45,936 nt of DNA from Bacteroidota bacterium. Its GTDB lineage: Bacteria > Bacteroidota > Bacteroidia > Bacteroidales > Prolixibacteraceae. Location: assembly GCA_030698405.1 (NCBI GenBank), contig JAUYMU010000007.1, forward strand, positions 1-45,936. The letters run 5' to 3'. The translations under genes and the position numbers were made by a program. Under the pieces are notes generated by a model that saw nothing but the letters and a program-made list of their open reading frames with translations, was not told the DNA's origin and did no database searches. Shown here piece by piece: positions 15,889 to 25,502 of the stretch (positions are counted from its first letter, which is position 1; each line of letters opens with the position of its first letter).

Positions 15889-17340
15889 ATGGGTAAAATA
15901 GTCAATCTCAAAATTGTTTTTAAAGTAATAAGCAGGAACTTATTTATTCTTGCTGCAGCCCTGTTCGTTTGTGTTGGAATCGCTATCATCTTTTCAGAGA
16001 ACACATTGCCTTTTATTCTGTCATCGCTAATAAGTCTGGTAATTGGCTCGCTTTTCTTCCTTACTACCCGGAAACAATCTGAAGATGTTACCATTCACCG
16101 AAAAGATGCTTATCTGACTGTAACCTTATCATGGGTGTTTATCAGTCTGATCGGTTGTTTGCCTTATCTTTTTTCAGGTGCAATTCCTTCCTTCGTCAAT
16201 GCTTTTTTCGAATCTGTTTCAGGTTTTACCACCACAGGTGCATCCATCCTGGTTGACATCGAAATTTTACCAAAATCGATATTGTTCTGGCGCAGCATGA
16301 CCCATTGGATCGGTGGAATTGGAATCATCGTGCTGGTAATCATCATTATGCCTACACTTCAGATTGGCGGTTATCACCTTTTTACGCTCGAATCGTCGTT
16401 GCAGGAAAAAATTCAGCCTAAAATCAAATCGGTTGGAAACAGATTGTTACTGATTTATATCATTCTGACTGTCGCCGAAATTCTCTTTTTACTGGCCGGA
16501 AATATGAATCTCTTTGAAAGTGTCTGTCATTCTTTCGGAACCGTTGCCACCGGTGGATTTTCGCCTAAAAACACGAGTATCATTGCCTATTCTCCTTACA
16601 TACAATACGTCATAACGATATTCATGTTTTTGGCCGGAACGAACTTCGTTGTTCATTACTATTTGTTCAAACGCGAATTCAAAAAAGTTAAAGAGAACGA
16701 AGAACTGAAGTTCTACATTCTGGTTGTTTTTACGATAATCACCATCATCACGGCTTCCTTGTACTTTACCATGAACAAACCGCTGGAAGAATCCTTCAGG
16801 AATGCTTCTTTTCAGGTTGTTTCAATAGTTACCTGTACCGGATTTGCGTCTGCAGATTATTTGCTGTGGCCCGCTTTTGCCTGGACGATCATTTTCTTTT
16901 CCATGTTTCTTGGGGGCAGCACGGGCTCAACAGCCGGAGGGATAAAAATGGTCAGACATTTAATCATGCTGAAAAATATCAAGCGAAATTTCCGACATAT
17001 GATTTCTCCGAACGCGATACTGCCAATCAGGTTGAATAACAATGTAATAAGCAGTGAAACAAACAGATCGATATTGACTTTTATAGCAGTTTATTTCCTT
17101 GTATTTCTGATTGGTAGCGTTTCGCTCATCCTTATCGGGATTGACGGAGAGACTGCCAGCAGCTCGGTTGCAACTTGTATGGCAGGTATTGGGCCCGGAA
17201 TCGGAACGGTTGGTCCGGCAAGCAACTTTGCCCATTTGCCCGATTTGGGAAAAATGATACTTTCTTTTTTGATGCTTGTCGGGCGATTGGAAATTTATAC
17301 GGTTATTGTATTGTTTTCAGGAAACTTCTGGGGTAAATAA
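15889..17340 (+). CDS. trkH: TrkH-family potassium uptake protein
   Basis: 483 residues and about ten membrane segments. The four K+ selectivity-filter loops can be read: FTTTGAS, TVATGGFS, VTCTGFAS and AGIGPGIGTVGPA. Other TrkH landmarks are RSMTHWIGGIGIIVLV and GGSTGSTAGGIKMVR. It imports K+ together with a cytoplasmic TrkA/KtrA ring, which is not encoded beside it. It is followed after 43 nt by a KdpD-like kinase, an unusual partner, since KdpD normally serves the Kdp ATPase. Confidence 0.92.
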   Translation: MGKIVNLKIVFKVISRNLFILAAALFVCVGIAIIFSENTLPFILSSLISLVIGSLFFLTTRKQSEDVTIHRKDAYLTVTLSWVFISLIGCLPYLFSGAIPSFVNAFFESVSGFTTTGASILVDIEILPKSILFWRSMTHWIGGIGIIVLVIIIMPTLQIGGYHLFTLESSLQEKIQPKIKSVGNRLLLIYIILTVAEILFLLAGNMNLFESVCHSFGTVATGGFSPKNTSIIAYSPYIQYVITIFMFLAGTNFVVHYYLFKREFKKVKENEELKFYILVVFTIITIITASLYFTMNKPLEESFRNASFQVVSIVTCTGFASADYLLWPAFAWTIIFFSMFLGGSTGSTAGGIKMVRHLIMLKNIKRNFRHMISPNAILPIRLNNNVISSETNRSILTFIAVYFLVFLIGSVSLILIGIDGETASSSVATCMAGIGPGIGTVGPASNFAHLPDLGKMILSFLMLVGRLEIYTVIVLFSGNFWGK

Positions 17341-17383
17341 GTTGATGTTAAATGTATAAATTTGTATTCCGACAAATTGAAAA

Positions 17384-18925
17384 ATGGACAAGACAAAAAA
17401 TATATTGAAATCATTTCTGCCATCCTTTATCTCAGGGATTAATCCTTATGTCCTTTCCATATTTGTCATTGGTTTAACCGCTGCGCTATGCACGCCTCTA
17501 TACAATCTGCAAGGATATCATGTTGTTTCGTTTATCCTGCTTTTTGTGGTTTCAATGCTGGCAACATTTATGGGGATCGGCCCGGTATTCCTTGCGGCAA
17601 CACTTAGCGCACTGGTATGGAATTTCTTTTTTATTCCTCCAAACCTGACTTTCCATATCGACAAAACGGAAGACATACTGATGTTTGGCATGTTCTTCAT
17701 TATCGCGCTGGTAAACGGGGTGTTGACAACCAAAGTGCGCCGTCAGGAAAGATTGGCGCTTGAACGGGAAGAACGTACCAATGCATTGTTTCAGCTTACC
17801 AGGGAACTCTCGAAGGCCAGTGGAATTGATGAGGTTTTGGCTGTTGCCATCGAAGGCATCAAAAATCATTTTCGTACCGACCCGTTTTTTATTTTACAGG
17901 ATGGAAACAATATCCTCCATTCATCGGGTCGGTTGCAGAAGGAGAAAAAACTAGTTGAAAAGGAATATGGCGTGGCTGAATGGGTATTTAAACATTCGCA
18001 AAAAGCAGGCAAATTCACGGATAACCTGCCTTCAGTTGAATTCACATTTTTTCCTTTGCCCGGAACAAGACTGAATCCTGGCGTGGTAGCAGTAAAACTT
18101 GAAAAGCTGTTTTCAGGAGATCAGAAAGCATTTTGGGATACTTTTCTGACTCAAATTTCCAACGCGCTCGAACGTGAATTTCTGGGTGAACTGGCACAGA
18201 AAGCACGTTTTCTGGTGGAATCTGACCGGCTTTACAAAACCTTGTTTAATTCAATTTCGCACGAATTGCGGATTCCGGTAGCCACCATTATGGGTGCTTC
18301 TGATTCGTTGCTGAATTCAACGCACCCCGAAAATGTTCAGTCGGCTTTGTTCAACGAAATATTCACCGCTTCACTTCGCCTGAATCGCCTGATTGAAAAT
18401 CTGCTAAACATGTCCCGCCTCGAAAGCGGGCAAATTTCCGTCCGGCTCGATTGGTACGACATGAACGATCTGGTTAATAAAGTGGCCGAAGATTTGGCCG
18501 ATGAATTAAAGCCCTTTTCGTTGGTAGTTTCGATGCCCGAAGACATGCCCATGGTGAAAATTGACTATGGTTTGCTCGAGCAGGCCTTGTACAACTTGTT
18601 ATACAATGCCACACAATATGCGCCGGTGGCTTCCATGATCGAACTTTGTACCTGGTGTGATAACGGAACACTGGTGATTCAGGTAAAAGATAGTGGTCCT
18701 GGTTTTTCGGATGCAGCCATTGAAAATGTATTTAAAAAATTCTTTAGGGTTGATGGCAGCAAAACCGGAGGACTGGGTTTGGGCCTGTCCATTGTAAAAG
18801 GTTTTGTTGAAGCGCATAAAGGCACTGTAACCGTTGAAAACCGTAAAAACGGCGGATCTGAATTCACGCTGAAAATACCTACGGAAAATCCCGATATTCA
18901 AAACTTACAACTCGACAACGAATGA
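17384..18925 (+). CDS. short KdpD-like sensor histidine kinase
   Basis: 513 residues. Membrane segments occupy about 20-115 and carry the KdpD (DUF4118) signature ALVWNFFFIPPNLTFHIDKT. A GAF-like region spans about 140-270. His293 lies in SISHELRIPVATIMG, and the ATPase part shows YNATQYAP, DSGPGFSD and GGLGLGLSIVKGF. The KdpD sensor and universal-stress-protein domains that normally precede the membrane part are absent, and the protein starts close to the first membrane helix. It overlaps the response-regulator gene by 4 nt (ATGA). Loss of the cytoplasmic sensor domains suggests a different signal from classical KdpD. Confidence 0.85.
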   Translation: MDKTKNILKSFLPSFISGINPYVLSIFVIGLTAALCTPLYNLQGYHVVSFILLFVVSMLATFMGIGPVFLAATLSALVWNFFFIPPNLTFHIDKTEDILMFGMFFIIALVNGVLTTKVRRQERLALEREERTNALFQLTRELSKASGIDEVLAVAIEGIKNHFRTDPFFILQDGNNILHSSGRLQKEKKLVEKEYGVAEWVFKHSQKAGKFTDNLPSVEFTFFPLPGTRLNPGVVAVKLEKLFSGDQKAFWDTFLTQISNALEREFLGELAQKARFLVESDRLYKTLFNSISHELRIPVATIMGASDSLLNSTHPENVQSALFNEIFTASLRLNRLIENLLNMSRLESGQISVRLDWYDMNDLVNKVAEDLADELKPFSLVVSMPEDMPMVKIDYGLLEQALYNLLYNATQYAPVASMIELCTWCDNGTLVIQVKDSGPGFSDAAIENVFKKFFRVDGSKTGGLGLGLSIVKGFVEAHKGTVTVENRKNGGSEFTLKIPTENPDIQNLQLDNE

Positions 18926-19605
18926 ACGAAACCGAAACCATATTAATTATTGACGATGAATTACAAATCCGTCGGCTGCTCGAAATCACGCTTTCAGCCA
19001 ACGGGTATAAAATTATTCTCGCCGGAAATGGCAAAGACGGCCTGGTGGATGCGGCCACCTATCATCCTTCGCTGATCATTCTTGACTTGGGCTTGCCGGA
19101 TATTGACGGTCAGGAAATTCTGAAAAAATTACGTGAATGGTTTTTCAAACCGATCATCGTTTTATCGGTGCGAAGTTCGGAAGAAGACATCATCAAAGCT
19201 TTGGACAATGGTGCAAATGATTACCTGACAAAGCCTTTCCGCAGTGGAGAATTACTTGCCCGGATACGTGCTGCGATTCGGGCAGGAGAGAAGAAGAATG
19301 ATGCGCCGGTTTTAGAATTTGGCTCGTTGAGCATTGACATGATCAACCATGTTGCCCGAAAAAACAAAGAGATTTTAAAACTGACAACTACCGAATTCTC
19401 ATTGCTTTGTTTGCTCGCAAAAAACCAGGGGCGTGTGCTTACCCATCAGTATATTCTGAAAGAAGTTTGGGGGTATGGCTACCTCGAACAAACACAATAC
19501 CTGCGGGTTTTTGTTGCCCAACTCCGGAAAAAAATTGAAGACAATCCGTCGAAACCCCAACTCCTGATTACAGAATCAGGTATCGGGTATAGGTTTGGCG
19601 ATTAA
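18922..19605 (+). CDS. KdpE-like response regulator, OmpR family
   Basis: 227 residues. The receiver domain has DDE near residues 11-13, the phospho-acceptor Asp55 in LILDLGLPDIDG, and Lys in LTKPF. The C-terminal winged helix (LKLTTTEFSLLCLLAKNQGR, VAQLRKKIEDNPSKPQLLIT, ESGIGYRFGD) matches KdpE. It probably acts on the trkH/porin control region, and candidate sites there include the TGTAAA/TTTACA palindrome. It is convergent with the cardiolipin synthase gene, 56 nt apart. Confidence 0.88.
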   Translation: MNETETILIIDDELQIRRLLEITLSANGYKIILAGNGKDGLVDAATYHPSLIILDLGLPDIDGQEILKKLREWFFKPIIVLSVRSSEEDIIKALDNGANDYLTKPFRSGELLARIRAAIRAGEKKNDAPVLEFGSLSIDMINHVARKNKEILKLTTTEFSLLCLLAKNQGRVLTHQYILKEVWGYGYLEQTQYLRVFVAQLRKKIEDNPSKPQLLITESGIGYRFGD

Positions 19606-19661
19606 AACAGTATGGATAGTGTGATAATTGAATTTCAGATTGTGAACTTCATTCAACTTTT

Positions 19662-21125
19662 TTAAAGCATCGGGCTTAAAATACGGGCAAACGATTCTTT
19701 AATTTTGTTCATTCGCGGGCGTTTGATCCATTCCTCTAAAATCACGGTTTCACTTTTATTCTGATCTTCCAGAAACTGTGAAGCCAATACTCCGGCAATT
19801 TCCTCGTCATAAACCATCGCGTTTACTTCAAAATTGGTTTCCAGGCTTCGGAAGTCAAGGTTTGCAGTGCCTACAGATGAAAAAATGCCATCAACCACAA
19901 TTACTTTACTGTGGATAAAACCTGCCTTGTAAAAATAGATTTTCACCCCCGATTCGAGCAATTCTTCGATGTATGAATTGGTTCCCCACTTGGAAGTTAC
20001 TGCGTCTGACAAACCCGGAACAATGATACGAACATCAATTCCGCCCAAAGCAGAAGTTTTAAGTGCAGTCATAATATCAGCAGTTGGCATCAGATAGGGA
20101 GTTGAGATATACACATAATCGGTAGCGCTGGCAATGGCCGAAAAATAAGCCTGTCCGATGCTTTCCCAATCAGAATCCGGTCCGCTGGCCGAAATTTGCA
20201 CCAATTTTCCTTCGCCCGATTCAAGCGGTTTGAAATATTTTTCGCCTCTGAATATTTCTTTTGAAACAAAATACCAGTCGGCCATGAAAATAATTTGCAG
20301 TGAAGTCGCCCCGCCACCAGTCACTTTCAGGTGAGTGTCGCGCCAGGGGCCAATTCCGGGAACGCCATCCTGGTAGCGGTCGGCAAAATTCAGTCCGCCA
20401 ACAAAAGCAGTTTCGCCATCAACTACCAGAATTTTACGGTGGTTGCGGTAGTTTACTTTTGACGTCAGATTAGGGAAACGAACCCTCATAAAACAATCCA
20501 CTTTTACCCCTGCATCCGCCATTGTCCGGAGCCATTTACGTTTGAGCTGCCAACTGCCAACATCGTCGTATATGAAACGAACTTCCACACCTTCACGCGC
20601 TTTTATAATCAGAAGTTCGCGCAGATAATTCCCGATGGTATCATTTTCCACAATATAATATTCGAGATGAATATGGTGTTTGGCTTGCTCAATACATCTG
20701 AAAATTTCAGGAAATGTTTCCTGCCCGTTGTGCAAAACCTTCACTTCATTGTTATTGGTCAAAATGGCATTCGAATTGGAAAGCAGCAGGTTCATCAGCC
20801 TTTTTTTTGAATAAAGCCGATCACTGATCCTGAAATTATTTTTTGGAAGGTTATCCAGTTGTTCCAAAGTGAGTTTTCTCAGTTTCTCCAAATCCTTCAG
20901 TCCTTTGCGCGAAAACATTTTCGATTTACGGTACTCCTGTCCGAAAAACAAATAGCCCACAATACCGATAAAAGGCAGCAGCACCAAAACCAGGATCCAG
21001 CTAATGGTTTTTACCGGATTACGGTTCTCCAGAATTATCAGAACAGCAATGAAAACCACTGTCAGAAAATAAAGAATGGTAACCAGACTTGGCAATGCGC
21101 TCCATATATCGTATAAAATGCCCAT
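19662..21125 (-). CDS. cls: cardiolipin synthase
   Basis: 487 residues, phospholipase-D superfamily. Two N-terminal membrane helices (about 8-58, with NPVKTISWILVLVLLPFIG) precede two catalytic HKD motifs: NYRNHRKILVVDGETAFVGG, and FIHSKVIVVDGIFSSVGTAN. It joins two phosphatidylglycerol molecules to form cardiolipin at the inner membrane. Length and domain order are those of ClsA-type enzymes. It appears to be a single-gene unit. Confidence 0.93.
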   Translation of the reverse strand: MGILYDIWSALPSLVTILYFLTVVFIAVLIILENRNPVKTISWILVLVLLPFIGIVGYLFFGQEYRKSKMFSRKGLKDLEKLRKLTLEQLDNLPKNNFRISDRLYSKKRLMNLLLSNSNAILTNNNEVKVLHNGQETFPEIFRCIEQAKHHIHLEYYIVENDTIGNYLRELLIIKAREGVEVRFIYDDVGSWQLKRKWLRTMADAGVKVDCFMRVRFPNLTSKVNYRNHRKILVVDGETAFVGGLNFADRYQDGVPGIGPWRDTHLKVTGGGATSLQIIFMADWYFVSKEIFRGEKYFKPLESGEGKLVQISASGPDSDWESIGQAYFSAIASATDYVYISTPYLMPTADIMTALKTSALGGIDVRIIVPGLSDAVTSKWGTNSYIEELLESGVKIYFYKAGFIHSKVIVVDGIFSSVGTANLDFRSLETNFEVNAMVYDEEIAGVLASQFLEDQNKSETVILEEWIKRPRMNKIKESFARILSPML

Positions 21126-21204
21126 GTGATTATTCGGTTTTTTAACTAAATTTCATTAAAAATACACATTAAAAAGTAGGAAAAGCTTTCAGTTTGATAA
21201 AATA

Positions 21205-21224
21205 AAGTATTCGCTAAAATACTT
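21205..21224 (-). terminator. possible ribD terminator
   Basis: A hairpin with arms AAGTATT and AATACTT lies about 40 nt past the ribD stop on the minus strand, followed on that strand by TATTTTAT. The stem is short and AT-rich, so it would be weak. Confidence 0.45.
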
Positions 21225-21265
21225 ATAAAAAGGAAGTGCACCTGTATCAAAGTAAAAACAGAAGA

Positions 21266-22303
21266 TTATTTATTCCTTATCACATGCAGTTTGCAATCGT
21301 CCAGTTTTTCGAAACCGATTGTTTCTCCTGAAATGTGGGGAGCCGCAACTCCTTTTCCGAAGAACTGATTTCCGGTATATACAAAAGCTTCATCCCATAA
21401 TCCGGTATCCAGGAAACTGTTCAGCAATACGCTTCCACCTTCCACTATCACCGAAAGAACATCACGATTATACAATTCAGAAAGCATTTGCGGAAGGATA
21501 TCATTTTCAAAATCCAAGGGTATAAATTTCAGGTTTTCAGCATCTGGATGTTTTATCCCTGAAAAAATCCAGGTGGGTGCTTTTTGATCAAAAATATGCA
21601 GTCCTGAATTTAATCGTCCGGTACGGTCAAGCGCCATCCTGATCGGTTGATTGCCAGTCCACTCGCGCACGGTAAGAGCCGGATTATCGTATTCCGCGGT
21701 GTTGGTTCCAATTAAAATGGCCGATTCTTCGGAGCGTTGCTTGTGTACCAACCTTTTGGCAAATGCATTGGTAATCCATGTCGGATGTTGTGTTTCGGTG
21801 CGGTCGGTGTCGATAAATCCATCAAGTGTTTGTGCCCATTTCAGTAAAATATAGGGTCGTTTTTTCTCATGAAATGTAAAAAACCTTCGGTTCAGTTCTC
21901 GACATTCATTTTCCAGAATACCTACTTCGACTGATATTCCGGAATTTTTCATCCGTTCAATCCCTTTGCCGGCAACTTTGGCAAACGGATCAATGGTTCC
22001 AATAACAACATGTGGAATCCGGTTTTCAATAATCAGATCGGAGCAGGGAGGGGTTTTTCCGAAATGTGCACAAGGTTCGAGCGAAACATACAAAGTTGAT
22101 TTTGAAAGTAGTTCAGGATTTCGCACCGACAGGATGGCATTTACCTCGGCATGTGGCTGGCCAAATTTCTGGTGATATCCTTCGCCAATGATGATTCCAT
22201 CGTGCACAATTACACAGCCCACCATCGGATTAGGCGCCACATCACCCGTTCCTAGAAGTGCCAGATCGAGGCAACGTTGCATAAAGATATTCGGAGTACT
22301 CAT
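21266..22303 (-). CDS. ribD: bifunctional riboflavin deaminase/reductase RibD
   Basis: 345 residues from the ATG at 22303, which yields MSTPNIFMQRCLDLALLGTG; longer upstream extensions would run into prmC and have no family match. The N-terminal deaminase domain has the zinc site HAEVNAI and EPCAHFGKTPPCSD. The C-terminal reductase domain starts around 150 (RPYILLKWAQTLDGFI) and ends with VEGGSVLLNSFL. It performs the second and third steps of riboflavin synthesis. It is divergent from prmC with about 35 nt between the chosen starts. Confidence 0.92.
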   Translation of the reverse strand: MSTPNIFMQRCLDLALLGTGDVAPNPMVGCVIVHDGIIIGEGYHQKFGQPHAEVNAILSVRNPELLSKSTLYVSLEPCAHFGKTPPCSDLIIENRIPHVVIGTIDPFAKVAGKGIERMKNSGISVEVGILENECRELNRRFFTFHEKKRPYILLKWAQTLDGFIDTDRTETQHPTWITNAFAKRLVHKQRSEESAILIGTNTAEYDNPALTVREWTGNQPIRMALDRTGRLNSGLHIFDQKAPTWIFSGIKHPDAENLKFIPLDFENDILPQMLSELYNRDVLSVIVEGGSVLLNSFLDTGLWDEAFVYTGNQFFGKGVAAPHISGETIGFEKLDDCKLHVIRNK

Positions 22304-22315
22304 CAATGAAAAAAT

Positions 22316-22323
22316 TAACTTTG
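22316..22323 (+). promoter_or_regulatory. -7 box for prmC
   Basis: TAACTTTG matches the Bacteroidota -7 consensus and lies 15 nt before the ATG at 22339. It argues for that start over the ATG at 22306, which would put the box inside the gene. Confidence 0.5.
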
Positions 22324-22338
22324 CCAAAAATAACAATA

Positions 22339-23184
22339 ATGAAGTCAGGCATTGCATCCATCCGAAAAGAATTGGCAGGAACTTTTCCCAAAGGGGAAAT
22401 TGAAAGCCTGATCTTTCTGATATTTGAAAAGATAAAGGGATACTCGCGCACCCAATTTCTGCTTGCAAAAGACGATGAACTTAGTGAGAAAGAGCTGGGT
22501 GAAATCGACAAAATTGTTTCCCGCCTGAAAAATCACGAACCTATTCAATATATTCTGGGTGAAACTGAATTCTACGGATTGCAGTTTTATGCGCTACCCG
22601 GCGTATTAATTCCGCGCCCTGAAACCGAAGAGCTGGTGCAATGGATTATTCAGGAGAACAAACTTTTAGCGCCAACCATTCTCGACATTGGAACCGGAAC
22701 CGGAAGCATTGCAATTTCACTCAGCAAAAACCTTCCAGAATCAAACGTGATTGCCTGTGATATTTCACCCATTTGCATCGAAACAGCCCGTCGGAATGCT
22801 GAACTAAACTCGGCGCAAGTTTCAGTAATTGAATACGATATTTTAAATGGCAATCCTGAAGTAAGTTTTCCGGAGCTGGATCTAATCGTCAGTAATCCGC
22901 CATACATCAGGGAGACCGAAAAGCTCATGATGGAAAAGAACGTGTTGGATTTTGAGCCGGAGCTTGCACTTTTCGTTCCTGATGAAAAACCGTTGATCTT
23001 TTACGAACGAATTACTGATTTCGCCCTTTTCCATCTAAAAAAAACGGGCAGTCTTTACTTCGAGATAAATGAGGCTTTCGGGAGCGACTGTATCAAAATG
23101 CTTCGGCAAAAAGGTTTTTCTGATATTGAACTGAAAAAAGACATCAACGGGAAAGACAGAATGATTCGGGCAAAGCTTCTGTGA
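22339..23184 (+). CDS. prmC: peptide chain release factor N5-glutamine methyltransferase
   Basis: 281 residues from the ATG at 22339 (MKSGIASIRKELAG); an ATG at 22306 adds 11 residues not typical of the family. It methylates the GGQ glutamine of release factors. The N-terminal helical domain ends with EPIQYILGETEFYGL and GVLIPRPETEELV. The SAM-binding LDIGTGTGSIAISL and the catalytic NPPYI (LIVSNPPYIRETE) follow. It shares its promoter region with the divergent ribD. Confidence 0.92.
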   Translation: MKSGIASIRKELAGTFPKGEIESLIFLIFEKIKGYSRTQFLLAKDDELSEKELGEIDKIVSRLKNHEPIQYILGETEFYGLQFYALPGVLIPRPETEELVQWIIQENKLLAPTILDIGTGTGSIAISLSKNLPESNVIACDISPICIETARRNAELNSAQVSVIEYDILNGNPEVSFPELDLIVSNPPYIRETEKLMMEKNVLDFEPELALFVPDEKPLIFYERITDFALFHLKKTGSLYFEINEAFGSDCIKMLRQKGFSDIELKKDINGKDRMIRAKLL

Positions 23185-23222
23185 CATTGGAAATTCAAGG
23201 AAGATAAAATACTTTAAATGCA

Positions 23223-23230
23223 TATATTTG
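23223..23230 (+). promoter_or_regulatory. -7 box before the EEP-family gene
   Basis: TATATTTG matches the -7 consensus, 51 nt before the presumed TTG start. A possible -33 TTG at 23196 is slightly too far upstream (24 nt). Confidence 0.45.
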
Positions 23231-23281
23231 CAATGAATGCTGGCGAACGAAAGTGAAGTTGAAACATAAATCAATAGCCAT

Positions 23282-24346
23282 TTGAAACACTTTTTTGTAT
23301 ATATACTTTTACTTTTCAATATCGTTGCAGTTTTTGCAATCGGTATTGCTTCTTTGTCGGTTTATATAAGTCCAGGGGAATTTTGGATTCCTGCACTTTT
23401 CGGAATGGCTTATCCTTACCTTCTGGTAGTTAATATCGTTTTCATTATTTTATGGATTGTTATCAAACCCAAATTCGCCCTGATTTCGGCTTTAGCAATA
23501 CTTGCCGGATTTAATCACATTGGCAATTACCTTCAGTTTTCCGGGAAACAATCCGCCGAAAAAGGAGTCAGGGTGACCAGTTATAATGTGAGGTATTTCA
23601 TGGGGAGCACGCGGTTTCCGAACAAAGAAAATGCCGACCATATTCTGAACTTTTTACGGCAGGACAATGCGGATATCATTTGTTTGCAGGAAGTAAGGTT
23701 GAACAAACGACAGATTTTCGATATCAAGAACACCAAACTTCCGCAGGTAAACCACCTGCAACTTGCACACAACAGTTATGCCGGAGGACTGCTTACCATG
23801 ACCCGCTTTCCGATTCTGAATATGGAGGAAATCAGGTTTAAAAATTCAGGAAATATGATTATTTATACTGATATACTGATGGAAAGTGATACTGTGAGGG
23901 TTTACAATTGTCATTTACAATCGTACCGGCTAAAGGATGCCGAAATCAATGTCATCGATTCAATCGACTTTAACAACCAGCCCCAAACAAAAGAAAAGAT
24001 GATGGTTTTAGGCCTGAAATTTAAAGATGCGCTGATTAAAAGGGCGGAACAGGCAGCAACACTTCGTCAATCTATCAACGAAAGTCCTTATCCGGTAATT
24101 GTTTGCGGCGATTTCAACGACACTCCTGTTTCGTTTACTTACCGCACTGTAAAAGGCAATCTGGAAGATTCGTTTACCCAATCAGGAAAAGGTACTGCCA
24201 ATACATACAATGGTAAATTGCCTTCATTCAGGATTGATTACATTTTGTACAGCCCGAATTTTACAAGCTTTAACTTTGAAGTTGCATCGATTGATCACTC
24301 TGACCATTTTCCGATAAGCTGCGATTTATTTCCGGCGGAAAAATAA
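23282..24346 (+). CDS. membrane-anchored endonuclease/exonuclease/phosphatase-family protein
   Basis: 354 residues. Three hydrophobic helices occupy about 1-80, then an EEP catalytic domain with VTSYNVRYF, ICLQEVRL (metal-binding Glu), NCHLQSYRL, VIVCGDFNDTPVS (Asp/Asn) and DHSDHFPISCD (catalytic Asp-His). The domain lies after the helices and probably faces the periplasm. The substrate is unknown; it could be nucleic acid or a phospholipid. The start is TTG at 23282, because a stop lies five codons upstream and no ATG precedes the first helix. Confidence 0.82.
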   Translation: MKHFFVYILLLFNIVAVFAIGIASLSVYISPGEFWIPALFGMAYPYLLVVNIVFIILWIVIKPKFALISALAILAGFNHIGNYLQFSGKQSAEKGVRVTSYNVRYFMGSTRFPNKENADHILNFLRQDNADIICLQEVRLNKRQIFDIKNTKLPQVNHLQLAHNSYAGGLLTMTRFPILNMEEIRFKNSGNMIIYTDILMESDTVRVYNCHLQSYRLKDAEINVIDSIDFNNQPQTKEKMMVLGLKFKDALIKRAEQAATLRQSINESPYPVIVCGDFNDTPVSFTYRTVKGNLEDSFTQSGKGTANTYNGKLPSFRIDYILYSPNFTSFNFEVASIDHSDHFPISCDLFPAEK

Positions 24347-24349
24347 AAA

Positions 24350-24517
24350 AAGCCCCTCTCCAAACCTCTCCCCGAAAGGGAGAGGCCAAGACACCTCCAA
24401 TTCAGAAGAACGCCACCCTTAGGAGCAAATAATATAGTGAACTCATAGACAGATTTTGTACCGAATTTGCAATAACCAACTCCCTTTCCCTTCGGGGAAG
24501 GGCTGGGGATGGGGCTT
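24350..24517. repeat. dispersed-repeat-like element with inverted ends
   Basis: The whole gap between the EEP and DUF58 genes is filled by one symmetric unit. Outer ends are AAGCCCCTCTCC and GGGGATGGGGCTT, which pair as imperfect inverted repeats. Inside them are two hairpins, CCTCTCCC-CGAAA-GGGAGAGG and a CCCTT/AAGGG stem. The GC-rich, G/C-skewed ends differ strongly from the surroundings. It looks like a REP- or MITE-type repeat, but no second copy of this exact unit occurs in the window. Confidence 0.6.
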
Positions 24518-25447
24518 CTAAAACAACCTTTTCCTCTTCAGCAAATAAGTATATAGCACATGTTTAAAGTCTTCGTTGATGTCGGCTTCGGCCAGATCAA
24601 TCTGATACTGACCGCAACGAACACGCATTTCTTCAAAATAATCAGCAATGGCTTTTTCGTAATTCTTTTTCAGATCATTGGGAGAGAATCGCAGGTGTTC
24701 ACCGGTTTCGAGGTCAACAAACCGGTATGGTTGGTTCCTGAAATCAAATTCTTTTTCCTGTCGGTGATCGGTCACATGATAAAGCAGCACTTCGTGCTTG
24801 TTGTACTTCAGGTGTTGCAATGCTTCAAACAATTCGTCGGTACTTTCCTCTTCAATCAAATCGCTGAAAAGAATTACGAGCGAACGTTTGTGAATATTCT
24901 CGGCAATCATGTGCAGGGCATCAATCGTGTTGGTTTTCTTTTGCAATTGCGCCTGCTCCTGCCGCAGCAAACCTCCCAGTTGATTGTACAACAAATCTAC
25001 ATGAACCGACGACAAACGTGCCTGTGAGTGAAATTCGATCTCGTCTGAAAAAAGCGAAAGGCCAACTGCATCGCGCTGTTTTCGGAGCAGATAAATGATT
25101 GCTGCTGCAGAATAAACAGAAAAGGCCAGTTTGTTGGCTTTCGATGGTTTCCCCTTTTCGTAAGGGAAAAGCATTGACGATGAGGTGTCGATCACAATCT
25201 GGCAACGAAGATTGGTTTCTTCTTCGTATTGTTTCACAAACAAACGATCGGTTCGGGCAAACAATTTCCAATCAATGTGTTTGGTCGATTCGCCTGTATT
25301 GTATAACCGGTGTTCGGCAAATTCCACCGAGAAACCATGAAAAGGGCTTCGGTGCAAACCGGTGATAAAGCCTTCAACCACCTCTTTCGAGATAAATTCG
25401 AGGTTATCAAATTGCTGAAACTGTTGTATGTCTAGAAGGTTGTTCAA
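24518..25447 (-). CDS. DUF58-family (vWA-like) protein
   Basis: 309 residues. The DUF58 core is clear: RTGLHRSPF-like VEGFITGLHRSPFHGFSVEF, TKHIDWKLFARTDRLFVKQY, and the metal-site-like LRCQIVIDTSSSMLFP. LVILFSDLIEE resembles a second vWA strand. Such proteins usually accompany a MoxR AAA-ATPase and further vWA proteins, none of which are here. The gene stands alone between two repeat-like elements. Confidence 0.85.
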   Translation of the reverse strand: MNNLLDIQQFQQFDNLEFISKEVVEGFITGLHRSPFHGFSVEFAEHRLYNTGESTKHIDWKLFARTDRLFVKQYEEETNLRCQIVIDTSSSMLFPYEKGKPSKANKLAFSVYSAAAIIYLLRKQRDAVGLSLFSDEIEFHSQARLSSVHVDLLYNQLGGLLRQEQAQLQKKTNTIDALHMIAENIHKRSLVILFSDLIEEESTDELFEALQHLKYNKHEVLLYHVTDHRQEKEFDFRNQPYRFVDLETGEHLRFSPNDLKKNYEKAIADYFEEMRVRCGQYQIDLAEADINEDFKHVLYTYLLKRKRLF

Positions 25448-25502
25448 GGATATTGTATTTTCCCAGATGCCCGTCAGCCTTCGGCGTGAGCTCAGTCGAA
25501 CG

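Noticed and set aside
17384-18925. Missing KdpD N-terminus explained by a frameshift upstream
   Set aside because: The 43-nt gap after trkH is too short to hold the lost domains, and the gene starts cleanly before the membrane part.
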